Positions 1 to 9,754 of a stretch of DNA of 64,000 nucleotides are shown piece by piece. Every line of letters begins with the position of its first letter. The first letter of the stretch is position 1. Made by a program: the position numbers and the translations under genes. The stretch lies in NCBI RefSeq assembly GCF_026967925.1, contig NZ_JAPVBI010000001.1, positions 1,019,513-1,083,512 of the forward strand, read 5' to 3'. The notes under the pieces are model-generated. The model saw only the letters and a list, made by a program, of their open reading frames with translations. It made no database searches and was not told the origin of the DNA. The stretch is from Modestobacter sp. VKM Ac-2985 (GTDB taxonomy: Bacteria; Actinomycetota; Actinomycetes; Mycobacteriales; Geodermatophilaceae).

Positions 1-767
1 ATCCGCCGCCGGTCCGCGGCGATGCGGGTGGTGTGCCACGCTCCCTCGTACTCCAGCGCGATCCGGCTCGCCGGCCAGGCGAAGTCGACCCGGGCCAGGA
101 ACACCCCGCCGCGGCGGACCACGTGCTGGGCCACCGGTGGCGGCAGCGACGACCGGGTGAGCAGCAGCCGGAGCCGCGTCTCCTGGGGTGAGGCGGCCAG
201 CCCGTCGGCGAGTGCACACGCCGTCCGGGCTCGGCGGCACCCACGGCCGGTGAGCTCGGCGGCCGTCAGCTGCAGGGTGGCCAGCGTGGTGGCCCGTGCC
301 GCGACGAACCGGTCCAGCAGGACGACGCCGTCATCGAGGGGGAGCCGGCCGGCGAGCTCCAGCGCCGTCGTCTCCGGGGAGGTCGCCCGAACTCCCTCGA
401 TCGGGCGCACCCGCTCTCCGGGGACGGCGCGGCGGTGCACCACCACGCCGGGTGCGGCACCGCGGGGCGCACCCGGCGCGACCGTCACCTCCACGTCGTC
501 CTCCGGGCCGGCGAGGTCGGCCAGCCCCCAGAGCACCGCAGCGCTGACCCCGGAGACGGCGCCGTGCGGGAGCAGCAGCCGGCCCACCGCCCGCGCGCGC
601 ACCGTGTGGGTGACGTCGAGGGCGGCATCGGCGTAGACGTCGGGGAACAGTCGCACCCAGGCGCGACTGCGCAGGTCGTCCCGGGTCAGCAGGCCGTCGC
701 GGACGGCCGCCGTGCCGCGGAAGACGCGGCCGCGGAGTGGATCGGGACGGCGGGTGGGGCGGGGCAC
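1..767 (-). CDS. DUF559 domain-containing protein (3' end beyond window)
   Basis: A GTG at 767 opens a frame that stays open to the left edge, giving about 255 residues and no stop, so the C-terminus is missing. The N-terminus (RGRVFRGTAAVRDGLLTRDDL, then RLFPDVYAD) is the AbiEi-like winged-helix start of the actinobacterial DUF559 family. The last visible part (VDFAWPASRIALEYEGAWH) is the beginning of the Vsr/PD-(D/E)xK-like DUF559 domain, with the Glu-Tyr-Glu-Gly stretch where the nuclease acidic residues lie. AGGGTG lies 5 nt upstream of the GTG. These genes occur in many paralogues in high-GC actinobacteria and their biological role is not established. Strand and family are firm; activity is inferred. 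Confidence 0.8.
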   Translation of the reverse strand, partial: MPRPTRRPDPLRGRVFRGTAAVRDGLLTRDDLRSRAWVRLFPDVYADAALDVTHTVRARAVGRLLLPHGAVSGVSAAVLWGLADLAGPEDDVEVTVAPGAPRGAAPGVVVHRRAVPGERVRPIEGVRATSPETTALELAGRLPLDDGVVLLDRFVAARATTLATLQLTAAELTGRGCRRARTACALADGLAASPQETRLRLLLTRSSLPPPVAQHVVRRGGVFLARVDFAWPASRIALEYEGAWHTTRIAADRRR

Positions 768-832
768 GCCGCACCCTGGCGCAGCGGGGCAGGTCGCCGC
801 TGGCGTCGTCCACAGCCGGTGAGTGGCAGCTC

Positions 833-862
833 AGCGGGCTTCCCGGGGCAGGGAAGCCCGCT
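833..862 (-). terminator. Intrinsic terminator-like hairpin after marR-family gene
   Basis: A perfect 12-bp stem (833-844 with 851-862) and a 6-nt loop lie 23 nt past the stop of the MarR-type gene. There is no U-tract, as is common in very GC-rich actinobacteria. It separates that gene from the DUF559 gene. Confidence 0.65.
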
Positions 863-884
863 GGGTCGTCACTCGGTGCGCGGG

Positions 885-1403
885 CTACGCCTCGTCGTGG
901 AGGTGGCGCAGCAGGGTCTCGCCGATGTCGCGCATCGCGGCGACCTGCTCCGGGCTGAGCTGGTCGAACAGGTGGCTGCGCACGCTCTCCACGTGCACCG
1001 GAGCCGCCCCCTCGAGTGCGGCGAACCCCTCGTCGGTGAGGACGGCGAGCTGTCCACGGCCGTCGTCGGGGCAGACCTGCCGGCGCACCCACCCGCGTTC
1101 CTCGAGCCGGGAGACCGCGTGGGACAGTCGACTGCGCGAGGACAGGCACCGCTCGGCGAGCTCGCTCATCCGCAGCTGTCGGCCCTCGGTCTCCGAGAGC
1201 TGGACGAGGATCTCGTAGTAGGCGTGCGAGATGCCCGTCTCCCTGGTGAGCTCGCGGTCGAGCCGGTCGTCGAGCAGCATCCAGCTGTACAGCCAGGCGC
1301 GCCAGGCGCGCTGCTCGTCGGGGTCCAGCCAGCGCGTCGCGGCGGGCGGAACCGCGGCGGGTGCGGCCGCCGTCCGCGCCACGGGGGACACGTCACTCGT
1401 CAT
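885..1403 (-). CDS. MarR-family transcriptional regulator
   Basis: A 172-aa winged-helix regulator. The core runs from WRAWLYSWMLLDDRL (dimerisation helix) through HAYYEILVQLSETEGRQLRMSELAERC to the recognition helix SSRSRLSHAVSRLEERGWVRRQ and the wing with DDGRG. The C-terminal helix ends FDQLSPEQVAAMRDIGETLLRHL. A longer reading from 1436 is open, but its start codon would sit inside the palindrome at 1423-1438, so I chose ATG 1403 (MTSDVSP). No Shine-Dalgarno is visible there. It is divergent from the YceI gene, with the palindrome between them, so it probably represses yceI and itself. Effector unknown. Confidence 0.85.
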   Translation of the reverse strand: MTSDVSPVARTAAAPAAVPPAATRWLDPDEQRAWRAWLYSWMLLDDRLDRELTRETGISHAYYEILVQLSETEGRQLRMSELAERCLSSRSRLSHAVSRLEERGWVRRQVCPDDGRGQLAVLTDEGFAALEGAAPVHVESVRSHLFDQLSPEQVAAMRDIGETLLRHLHDEA

Positions 1404-1422
1404 GGGGGCGAGGGTACTGGCG

Positions 1423-1438
1423 GAATGCTCAAGCATTC
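1423..1438. promoter_or_regulatory. Probable MarR operator
   Basis: A perfect 16-bp palindrome, GAATGCT-CA-AGCATTC, lies between the divergent marR-type and yceI genes. It is AT-rich in a very GC-rich region and has MarR-site size and symmetry. A related half (ACGCTCAACCACTT) lies at 1469-1482, nearer the yceI start. Confidence 0.6.
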
Positions 1439-1492
1439 AACTACGCTACGCCCCAAGCAACCGGTCAAACGCTCAACCACTTGGAGAACACC

Positions 1493-2050
1493 ATGGCCAG
1501 CATCACCCAGATCCCCGGCTACGTCGTCGGCACGTGGGACATCGACGCCTCCCACTCCACCGTGGGCTTCGCCGTCCGCCACATGATGGTCAGCAAGGTC
1601 CGCGGCTACTTCCGCGAGTTCTCCGGCGAGATCGTCACCGCCGAGGACCCGGCCCTCTCCACGGTGCACGCGACGGTCGACATGGACTCGATCGACACCC
1701 GCCAGGAGCAGCGCGACGCGCACATCAAGTCCGCGGACTTCTTCGACGTCGGCAACCACACGGTCATGGAGTTCCGCTCCACCAGCGTGCGCAACAAGGG
1801 CGAGGACTGGGTCGTCGAGGGCAACCTGACGATCAAGGGCATCACCAAGCCGGTCACCATGGCCCTGGAGCTCAACGGCTTCGGCCCCGACGCCTACGGC
1901 GGCACGCGGGCCGGCTTCTCCGGCAAGACCTCCATCTCCCGCAAGGAGTTCGGCGTGGACATCGACATGCCGATGGACGGCGGCGGCGTCGTCGTCGGCG
2001 ACAAGATCGAGGTCGAGCTCGAGATCGAGGGCGTGCTCCGCACCGCCTGA
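1493..2050 (+). CDS. YceI family protein
   Basis: A 185-aa lipocalin-fold YceI protein. It opens GTWDIDASHSTVGFAVRHMMVSKVRGYFREFSGEI, the family hallmark, and continues with HIKSADFFDV and GNLTIKGITKPV to an end in KIEVELEIEGV. YceI proteins bind isoprenoid-like lipids; several are induced by base or osmotic stress. There is no signal peptide, so this copy is probably cytoplasmic, as usual in actinobacteria. ATG 1493 follows GGAG at 1483-1486; longer upstream readings would cross the operator region. The MarR-type gene next door is the likely regulator. Confidence 0.9.
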   Translation: MASITQIPGYVVGTWDIDASHSTVGFAVRHMMVSKVRGYFREFSGEIVTAEDPALSTVHATVDMDSIDTRQEQRDAHIKSADFFDVGNHTVMEFRSTSVRNKGEDWVVEGNLTIKGITKPVTMALELNGFGPDAYGGTRAGFSGKTSISRKEFGVDIDMPMDGGGVVVGDKIEVELEIEGVLRTA

Positions 2051-2068
2051 TCAGGCACCCGTCACGCA

Positions 2069-2100
2069 CAGGGCCTCCACCCGCTCGGGTGGGGGCCCTG
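2069..2100. terminator. Bidirectional terminator between yceI and the GGDEF-EAL gene
   Basis: A 14-bp stem (2069-2082 with 2087-2100, one G-T wobble) with loop GCTC lies between two converging genes, 18 nt after the YceI stop and 7 nt after the GGDEF-EAL stop. Confidence 0.75.
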
Positions 2101-2107
2101 CTGCGTG

Positions 2108-4210
2108 TCAGGGCAGGCGCTGCTGACCGGTCTGCCGCCGTCCCTCCGTGAGCAGTGCGCCCAGCCGGTCGCCGGTCACCGGCGGGGAGAGGTGGTGGCC
2201 CTGTGCGTAGGTGCACCCCACCCGGCGGGCCAGCTCGAGCTGCGCCGCGGTCTCCACCCCCTCGGCGAGCACCGCCATGTCCAGCGCCGCACCGAGCGCC
2301 GCGACTGCGCCGAGGAGCGCCTCGGGGGCCGTGGCGGCAGCCGGCAGGGGCCCGGCGACGAGGGCGCGGTCCACCTTCAGCACGTCGGCGGGCAACGAGG
2401 CCACCGCCGCCAGCGAGCTGTACCCGGCCCCGAAGTCGTCCAGGGCGATCCGGACGCCGTGGGTGCGCAGCTCGCGGAACTGGGCCACGGCGTGCTCCGG
2501 GTCGCGGGCCAGCGCCGTCTCGGTCAGCTCCAGCACGAGGTCCCCAGGGTCCAGGTCCCGCTCGGCCAGCGCCTGGCGGACGTCGTCGACCAGCGTCCCC
2601 GAGGACAGGTGGACGGCGCTCACGTTCACCGCGACGGCCAGGTCGTGCCCGTCGGCCCGCCACGCCTCGGCCTGGGCGATCGCCGTCCGCAACAGCCAGC
2701 GGGTGATCGGCACGATCATCCCGGTCTCCTCCGCGATCGGGATGAACTCGGCCGGCTCGAGCCAGCCCCGGTGCGGGTGCTCCCACCGCACCAGTGCCTC
2801 GCACCCGGTCACCGTGCCGCTGGGCAGGTGCACCACCGGCTGCCAGCGCACGGTCAGCTGGTCCAGCGCCGCCGCGTCCCGCAGGTGGGTGACGACCTGA
2901 CGCCTGTCCTCCAGGGCGCTGCGCAGGGTCGGGGTGAAGTGCAGGTGCTGGTCCCGGCCGTCGGACTTCGCGGCGTACATCGCGGCGTCCGCGTCCCGGA
3001 GCAGGTCCTCGGGCCCGGTGTGCGCCGGGTCGGAGGTGGCCGTCCCGATGCTGGCGGTCAACGACAGCCGCGTCCCGGCCAGCTCGAACGGCTCGTCGAA
3101 GACGGCCCGGAACCGGTGGGCCAGCAGCTCCCCGGCCGGGGCGTCGCAGTCGCGGGCGACCACCACGAACTCGTCCCCGCCCAAGCGGCCGACCACGTCG
3201 CTCGTGCGGGTCCGCTGCGACAGCCGGGTCGCCAGCTCCTGCAGCAGCAGGTCGCCGGTGGAGTGCCCGAGCGAGTCGTTGACCTGCTTGAAGCCGTCGA
3301 CGTCCAGGTAGAGGACGGTCACCGGGCCACCGTCCTCGGCCAGGGCCCCGGTGATCGTCTCGTGCAGGGCGGCGCGGTTGGGCAGCTCGGTGAGGTGGTC
3401 GTGCCGGGCCTGCCAGGCGGCCCGCTGCTCGGCCCGCACCCGGTCGGTGATGTCGGTGTGGGTGACGACGACGCCCGGTCCGCCGTCCACCGGGAACGCC
3501 TGCAGGTGCCACCAGGTGCCGACGGCTCCGCTGCCCGCGTCGGTCGGCGGGGAGTAGTCGAGGGAGAAGGACGGCGCCCGCCTCTCGAGCACCGCCTGAA
3601 GCCCCTCGACCGCCCGCTGCGCGTCGGGGTCGCCGGTCGCGGCCAGCGCGCGGCAGGCGGCCAGGTAGTCGTCGCCGGTCCGGCTGGCGGCCGGCCGACC
3701 GGCCGTCGTCCCCTGTGCCCAGGCGGTGTTGGTGGTCAGGATCGTGCCGTCGTCGCCGAGGATCGCGGTGCGGGCCGGCAGCGCGTTGAGCACCCCGCGG
3801 ATGAGGGAGGACTCCGCGGCACGCTCCTCGTCGAGCGTGCGCCGTTCGTGCACGTCCCGGAAGAAGACGACCAGGTCGTCCAGGACGGGGTAGGCGCGCA
3901 CCTCGAACCACCGGTCCAGCGGTTCGTAGAAGAACTCCAGGTGCTGGGTCGACCCGGTCGACCGGGCCCGCCGGACCGACTCCTGCCAGGGCGCGCCGGG
4001 CCGGTCCGGGAACTGCGTCCAGAGCACCTCGCCGACGAGCTCGGCGGCCGGCCGCTCGAGCAGCCGTTCGGCGGCGCCGTTGACCCAGGTGTAGCGGTAC
4101 TCGGCGTCCAGGAAGCAGACCGCCTCGCTGATCGGCGTCAGCGCCTCGGTGGCCCTGGCGCGCCAGGACCCGTCGGCCACCCACGGTGGTGGGTCGGTGT
4201 GCTGGGTCAT
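2108..4210 (-). CDS. PAS-PAS-GGDEF-EAL bifunctional cyclic di-GMP enzyme
   Basis: A 700-aa cytoplasmic protein with two PAS-type sensor domains (about residues 20-125 and 145-255), a GGDEF diguanylate cyclase domain (about 265-430) and an EAL phosphodiesterase domain (about 445-690). The active-site GGDEF is intact near residue 343. It is preceded by an RxxD inhibitory site (RTSD, then five residues, then GGDEF), implying product feedback. The EAL part keeps EALVRW, AVNVSA, LELTET, DDFGAGYSS, LKVDR and AEGVET, so it looks catalytically complete. Both activities may exist, with the PAS domains setting the balance. ATG 4210 is preceded by GGAG. No transmembrane segment is seen. Confidence 0.93.
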   Translation of the reverse strand: MTQHTDPPPWVADGSWRARATEALTPISEAVCFLDAEYRYTWVNGAAERLLERPAAELVGEVLWTQFPDRPGAPWQESVRRARSTGSTQHLEFFYEPLDRWFEVRAYPVLDDLVVFFRDVHERRTLDEERAAESSLIRGVLNALPARTAILGDDGTILTTNTAWAQGTTAGRPAASRTGDDYLAACRALAATGDPDAQRAVEGLQAVLERRAPSFSLDYSPPTDAGSGAVGTWWHLQAFPVDGGPGVVVTHTDITDRVRAEQRAAWQARHDHLTELPNRAALHETITGALAEDGGPVTVLYLDVDGFKQVNDSLGHSTGDLLLQELATRLSQRTRTSDVVGRLGGDEFVVVARDCDAPAGELLAHRFRAVFDEPFELAGTRLSLTASIGTATSDPAHTGPEDLLRDADAAMYAAKSDGRDQHLHFTPTLRSALEDRRQVVTHLRDAAALDQLTVRWQPVVHLPSGTVTGCEALVRWEHPHRGWLEPAEFIPIAEETGMIVPITRWLLRTAIAQAEAWRADGHDLAVAVNVSAVHLSSGTLVDDVRQALAERDLDPGDLVLELTETALARDPEHAVAQFRELRTHGVRIALDDFGAGYSSLAAVASLPADVLKVDRALVAGPLPAAATAPEALLGAVAALGAALDMAVLAEGVETAAQLELARRVGCTYAQGHHLSPPVTGDRLGALLTEGRRQTGQQRLP

Positions 4211-4330
4211 CGGGCTCCTCGCACGGTCCGGACGGACTCGGGCGGCGAACCGTACCGCTCAGGGTCACCGCTCACCCTCCCGTGCACAGGCCCGGCCCGC
4301 CGGGTCGGGGACGCTGGGACACTCGAGGAC

Positions 4331-4669
4331 ATGTCGACCTCGACCCTCAGTCGCGTGCAGGCCCGCTTCCCCTCGGCCGTCGCGGTGGCCGTCGGGCTGG
4401 CCGCCGGTTTCGGCGTCGCCCAGGGCACCGGGGTGCGGGCGCTCGGCGGCGTCGTGTTCGCCGCGGGCGGCCTGGCCGCCGGCTGGCTCTGGTACCGCCG
4501 TCGCGGGGCGGCGGTGGCCGCGGCGCTGGCGGCGGGCTACGTGGCCGCCTTCGTCGGTGCGCACGTGCTGGCCCTCGGTGTCGGCTGGCCGTCCTGGCTG
4601 GCGGTCGGGGTGGTCACGGTGGTCGCCGCGGCGGTCTCCTGGGTGGTGGCCGACCGCCCGTCGTCGTGA
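4331..4669 (+). CDS. Small integral membrane protein, unknown function
   Basis: A 112-aa protein, almost entirely hydrophobic after the first 14 residues (MSTSTLSRVQARFP). It has about four predicted helices, broken by a basic WYRRRG loop near residue 57 and ending VADRPSS. The ATG at 4331 follows a GAGG at only 2 nt spacing, so translation may depend little on a Shine-Dalgarno. It is divergent from the GGDEF-EAL gene, 120 bp away. I do not recognise the family; a small transporter-like or envelope protein is all that can be said. Confidence 0.7.
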   Translation: MSTSTLSRVQARFPSAVAVAVGLAAGFGVAQGTGVRALGGVVFAAGGLAAGWLWYRRRGAAVAAALAAGYVAAFVGAHVLALGVGWPSWLAVGVVTVVAAAVSWVVADRPSS

Positions 4670-4682
4670 GGCCCCGGTCCAG

Positions 4683-4728
4683 AGGCTCGTCCCGAGCCTG
4701 CGAGGGATGAGGGGGGGGCGAGGCCCTT
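4683..4728. repeat. Dispersed intergenic repeat, copy 1
   Basis: This stretch begins with a 7-bp hairpin (AGGCTCG-TCC-CGAGCCT) and continues with CGAGCCTGCGAGGG, a run of G and a CCCTT end. A clearly related copy is at 59892-59931 (CGAGCTTGCGAGGGG, G-run, TCCTT). Both lie in short gaps next to gene ends, consistent with a small dispersed element that may act as a terminator. Confidence 0.5.
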
Positions 4729-4870
4729 CACGAGTGGTAGACCGGTCACAGCCGCTCGGAGGGGGCCTGTCGTCCCCTACCATGGGAAGGTCTCGGCCGC
4801 CCGTGCCGTTACACCTGTCGCGCGCCGCTGCGCGCAGACCCCCACGCGATCCCCCGAGGTGCCTCTCCGC

Positions 4871-6760
<1,890 letters not shown>

Positions 6761-6786
6761 GCACGGACCCTCCGGGGTCGTGATCG

Positions 6787-6818
6787 AACGCCGTCGTCCC
6801 TCCGGGGACGGCGGCGTT
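6787..6818 (+). terminator. Intrinsic terminator of typA
   Basis: A 14-bp stem (6787-6800 with 6805-6818, one wobble) with a 4-nt loop is followed by T; it starts 26 nt after the typA stop. Confidence 0.8.
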
Positions 6819-7064
6819 TCGTCGTCCGGTGGGGACGACGCGCGGACGAGGACTGCTGGCACGGGTGAGTCCAGTGGGTAGAGAGTTGTCAGTCGATCAC
6901 GGTTCGTGATGGCTGGCCGCGTGGGTCAGGCGCGTTCGCCGGCTCTCCTCGTGGCGCGCCGGGGTGTCGCAGCCTCGGTCGTAGGTTCCGGTCCGGAGAG
7001 GTGGGTCCGGCGGGGAAGGCCGGGCGCACCTGGGGGAACGGTGTGAGAGGTGGTCGGGAAGCCG

Positions 7065-7544
7065 ATGACGGTCCAGCGGGCAGCAGGTTTCCGGAACGGG
7101 ATCGACGTGCGGGTGCGCTTGCGCCCGGCGACGGCAGCGACCGACGGCACGTTCGACGGGGCGTGGTGGCCGCGCAGCCGGCTGCTCTCCGTCGAGCTGC
7201 CCGAGCTGGCGGCGGCGCTGCAGAGCCTCGGCGTGCGGATCGACCGTTTCACCTACGCCGTGGGCGCCTGGGACGAGCCCCCGGCCCGCAAGGCGCTGAT
7301 CGGCGGCCGCACTGTGCGCACCGGCGGGTTCGCCAGCATGGACCAGCAGCTGGTCTGCCTCACCGTCGACGGTGACCGGCGGGTCGACCTGCTGGTGGTC
7401 CCGCCGGAGGCCGACGCGCTCACCGGCGTGCGGGCGCTCCGGCTGGCCGGCCTGCGCGAGGACGCCGGCAACCCGCAGCGCGGGCTGCTCACCGCCCCGT
7501 CCCGCTCCCAGGTCGTCCCGCTGACCGGAGTCCGCGCCGGCTGA
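7065..7544 (+). CDS. DUF5994 family protein
   Basis: A 159-aa protein with the DUF5994 pattern: RVRLRPATA, then DGAWWPRSRLLSVELPELAAAL, RIDRFTYAVGAWDEPPARK, GGFASMDQQLVCL and LLVVPPEAD. The family is small, soluble and confined to actinobacteria, without known function. ATG 7065 has GGGAA 4 nt upstream; a GTG at 7050 is also in frame but has poorer spacing. The 245-bp gap behind typA holds only a short dyad (6896-6910) that might be a regulatory site. Confidence 0.8.
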   Translation: MTVQRAAGFRNGIDVRVRLRPATAATDGTFDGAWWPRSRLLSVELPELAAALQSLGVRIDRFTYAVGAWDEPPARKALIGGRTVRTGGFASMDQQLVCLTVDGDRRVDLLVVPPEADALTGVRALRLAGLREDAGNPQRGLLTAPSRSQVVPLTGVRAG

Positions 7545-7578
7545 GGCCCGCCCCGGCTCGTGCCTGAGCCGGTCCGGC

Positions 7579-7652
7579 GGGGTTGAGCCGGTCGGGCTGG
7601 GGTTGAGCCGCGTCAGCACGCGGCTCGACCCGCGCCCAGGCGGCTCAACCCC
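7579..7652. terminator. Long bidirectional hairpin built from GGTTGAGCCG units
   Basis: GGTTGAGCCG occurs at 7581 and 7601, and the inverted forms CGGCTCGACC and CGGCTCAACC at 7621 and 7641, all spaced exactly 20 bp. Together they fold into an arm of about 32 bp with a perfect apical stem (7607-7613 with 7618-7624). It lies between the converging DUF5994 gene and the truncated ATPase. A similar element is at 9071-9115. Confidence 0.6.
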
Positions 7653-7999
7653 GCCGGGGCTCGCGCGTTGCCGCCAGTGGCCCGGTGACCCACCGGAACA
7701 CCGGGCAGGTCCAACCAGACGAGCAGGTCGGCCCGCTCCGTCAGCAGTGGGCGCACCGGTTCGTACTGCCACTCGGTGACCCAGGTCGGCTCCGCGGCGA
7801 AGCGCCGGGCGTCGTCCTCGAAGCTGGGGCGGGCTTCCCACCCCGGGCCGTGGAAGAGGGCGTCGATCTCCACGTGCGGCAGGTCCAGCAGCGCGCCGAT
7901 CCGGGCAGCCAGCGTGGTCCTCCCCGCTCCGGAGGTACCCACGACCAGCACTCGGGACGGACGCCGGGGGAGCGGGTCGTCCGGTCCCAGCAGCGTCAC
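7613..7999 (-). pseudogene. Truncated P-loop ATPase (adenylate-kinase-like), C-terminus lost
   Basis: The N-terminal 95 residues match small AAA/adenylate-kinase-like ATPases: RVLVVGTSGAGRTTLAARIG (Walker A; GRTT for the usual GKTT, so the catalytic Lys is Arg), LPHVEIDALFHGPGWE, WVTEWQY and DLLVWLDLP. Such proteins normally continue for another 70-90 residues. Here, after WLDLPG (near 7710), the frame continues as unrelated low-complexity sequence, straight into the terminator hairpin, and ends at 7613. Start shown is GTG 7999; an in-frame GTG at 8023 is also possible. Both the Walker A change and the lost C-terminus suggest a decaying gene. Confidence 0.6.
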
Positions 8000-8100
8000 C
8001 GGGCCACGGTGGCCACCACCCACCCGCGCGGCGGAGAGTGGCGACTACGCCGGGAGTGAACCGGCTGGACGGCGGCCTGCGGCTGCGCTGAGGTCGGGGC

Positions 8101-9078
8101 ATGCGACTCCTGGTCCTCGGCGGCACGCACTTCCTCGGCCGGCACGTCGTCACCGCTGCGCTGGAGCACGGCCACGAGGTGGCCACGTTCACCCGCGGCG
8201 TCTCCGGGGCGCCCGCGGCCGGGGCCCAGATGCTGATCGGTGACCGCGACGACCCGGTCGCCCTGCCGACGGCGCTGGACGGCTGGGTGCCGGAGCTGGT
8301 CGTCGACACCTCCTGCCAGACCCGCGCGGCGGCGGAGCACGCGGCGGCCGCGCTCGCCGACGTCGCCGGCTACGCCTTCGTCAGCAGCCTGAACGCCTAC
8401 CGGGGCTGGCCGCCCGGGCCGATCGCCGGTGAGCACGAGCCGACCTGGGACTCCGACGAGGACTCCTACGGGCCGGACAAGGCGCACGCCGAGCGGGTGC
8501 TGGGTGCGGCGCTGGGGGAGCGGTTCCTCACCGCGCGGGCCGGGCTGATCGTCGGGCCGCACGACCCGCTGTACCGGCTGGGCTGGTGGCTGGACCGGAT
8601 CGCCACCGGCGGCCGGGTCGTCGTCCCGGCGGAGGGGTTGGACCAGCCCATCGCCCTGGTCGACGCCCGGGACCTGGCGGGCTGGCTGGTCGAGTCAGTC
8701 GAGCAGGGCCGGTCCGGTGCGGTGAACGCCACCGGCCCGGCCGGGATGACGACCTTCGGTGGGCTGCTGGACACCTGCCGGGACGTGACCGGCGGCGACG
8801 CGGAGTGGCTGCCGGTGCCCGAGGCGGGGCTGCTGGCGGCCGGCGTCCAGGAGTGGAGCCACCTCCCGCTGTGGCTGGCAGCGAGCACCGCCCGCACCGC
8901 CTGGGACGTCGACACGACGCGTGCCCGGGAGCTCGGCCTGCCCTCCCGTCCGGTGTGCGACTCGATCGCCGACACCTGGACCTGGATGCAGACCGGCGAA
9001 CGTCCGGAGCCCCCGGCCGGCCGGCCACTGCCTGGCCTCCCTCTCGACCTGGAGCGGACCCTGCTGACTCGGGGTTGA
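8101..9078 (+). CDS. NAD-dependent epimerase/dehydratase family protein
   Basis: A 325-aa extended-SDR-like enzyme. It opens MRLLVLGGTHFLGRHVV, a Rossmann glycine motif of the GGTxFLGRH type, followed by FVSSLNAYRGW, the YGPDK sequence (YxxxK catalytic pair) and LTARAGLIVGPHD. The C-terminal half (INALVDARDL-like segment IALVDARDLAGWLV, then NATGPAGMTTFGGLL) resembles isoflavone-reductase-like or plastid mRNA-binding homologues in actinobacteria. Substrate unknown. It stands alone between the truncated ATPase and a converging methyltransferase; its stop lies within a hairpin. Confidence 0.85.
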   Translation: MRLLVLGGTHFLGRHVVTAALEHGHEVATFTRGVSGAPAAGAQMLIGDRDDPVALPTALDGWVPELVVDTSCQTRAAAEHAAAALADVAGYAFVSSLNAYRGWPPGPIAGEHEPTWDSDEDSYGPDKAHAERVLGAALGERFLTARAGLIVGPHDPLYRLGWWLDRIATGGRVVVPAEGLDQPIALVDARDLAGWLVESVEQGRSGAVNATGPAGMTTFGGLLDTCRDVTGGDAEWLPVPEAGLLAAGVQEWSHLPLWLAASTARTAWDVDTTRARELGLPSRPVCDSIADTWTWMQTGERPEPPAGRPLPGLPLDLERTLLTRG

Positions 9079-9115
9079 GCCGCACCGGCTGTGGGTCGAC
9101 CCGGGTGGCTCACTC
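9071..9115. terminator. Hairpin overlapping two converging stop codons
   Basis: GGGGTTGAGCCGC at 9071-9083 pairs imperfectly with GTGGCTCACTCC at 9105-9116; the centre holds GGTCGACC. Both flanking stop codons lie in the arms. The left arm has the same GGTTGAGCC motif as the element at 7579-7652. Confidence 0.45.
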
Positions 9116-9745
9116 CAGCCGGCGGAGCCGCACCACCTCGTCGGCGTCGTGGTGGTCGTGCTCGCCGGCCGGCCGAGCCTGGGCGCCGGCCAGGACGACG
9201 TCCCACTCCCGCAGGTCCAGGTCGGCGAGCACGTCGGCGGCGGTGGCGAAGCGGTCCGCGCCCCACACGGCGGCGCGCTGCTCGTCGTACCCGTGGCCGA
9301 CCCACAACAGCGTGCCGCCCGGGGCGACGGCGGCGGCCAGCCGGGGCACCAGCGCGTGGCGCACCGCGGCCTCCGGGTGCAGGAAGTGTGCGGTGACCAG
9401 GTCGAACGCCGCAGCGGCCGGCTGCCAGGTGGCGACGTCGCCCTGCACCCACGTGACCTGGTCACCGAGCCCGGCGGCCGCCGCCTGGGTGGCACCCCGG
9501 TCCAGGGCCGTCTGCGACCAGTCCAGGCCGGTCACCTGCCAGCCGCGGGAGGCGAGCCACAGCGTGTCGCCGCCCTCGCCGCAGCCGACGTCCAGGGCTC
9601 GCCCCAGCGGCAGGTCGGCGGCCTGCGCGGCGAGGGTCGGGTTGACCCGGCCGCTCCAGAGGGCCTCCTGGGCGGCGTAGCGCTCCTCCCAGGAGGCGTG
9701 GTCGGAGCCGGTGTCGGTGAGCTGTTGCTGCTGGTGGTCGTGCAC
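9110..9745 (-). CDS. Class I SAM-dependent methyltransferase
   Basis: A 211-aa soluble enzyme. Motif I is ALDVGCGEGGDTLWLA, the acidic motif II is GLDWS, and motif IV/post-I is WVQGDVATW followed by FDLVTAHFLHP. The N-terminus (SWEERYAAQEALWSGRVNPTL) is typical of the Tellurite-resistance/thiopurine-type small methyltransferases of actinobacteria. It starts 9 nt after the stop of the thioredoxin-reductase-like gene, so the two are almost surely co-transcribed. Substrate unknown; a role in detoxifying small thiol- or metalloid-type compounds would fit the partner but is inference. Confidence 0.9.
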   Translation of the reverse strand: MHDHQQQQLTDTGSDHASWEERYAAQEALWSGRVNPTLAAQAADLPLGRALDVGCGEGGDTLWLASRGWQVTGLDWSQTALDRGATQAAAAGLGDQVTWVQGDVATWQPAAAAFDLVTAHFLHPEAAVRHALVPRLAAAVAPGGTLLWVGHGYDEQRAAVWGADRFATAADVLADLDLREWDVVLAGAQARPAGEHDHHDADEVVRLRRLE

Positions 9746-9754
9746 CGTTCCCCC

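Noticed and set aside
2105..4268. Long open frames on both strands over the GGDEF-EAL gene, including an 854-codon plus-strand frame
   Set aside because: The last 112 codons of the plus-strand frame are a real membrane gene (4331-4669); the rest is a shadow of the GGDEF-EAL gene.
6896..6910. Short dyad ATCACG-GTT-CGTGAT in front of the DUF5994 gene
   Set aside because: Six-bp arms are weak evidence and no regulator is adjacent; noted only as a possible site.
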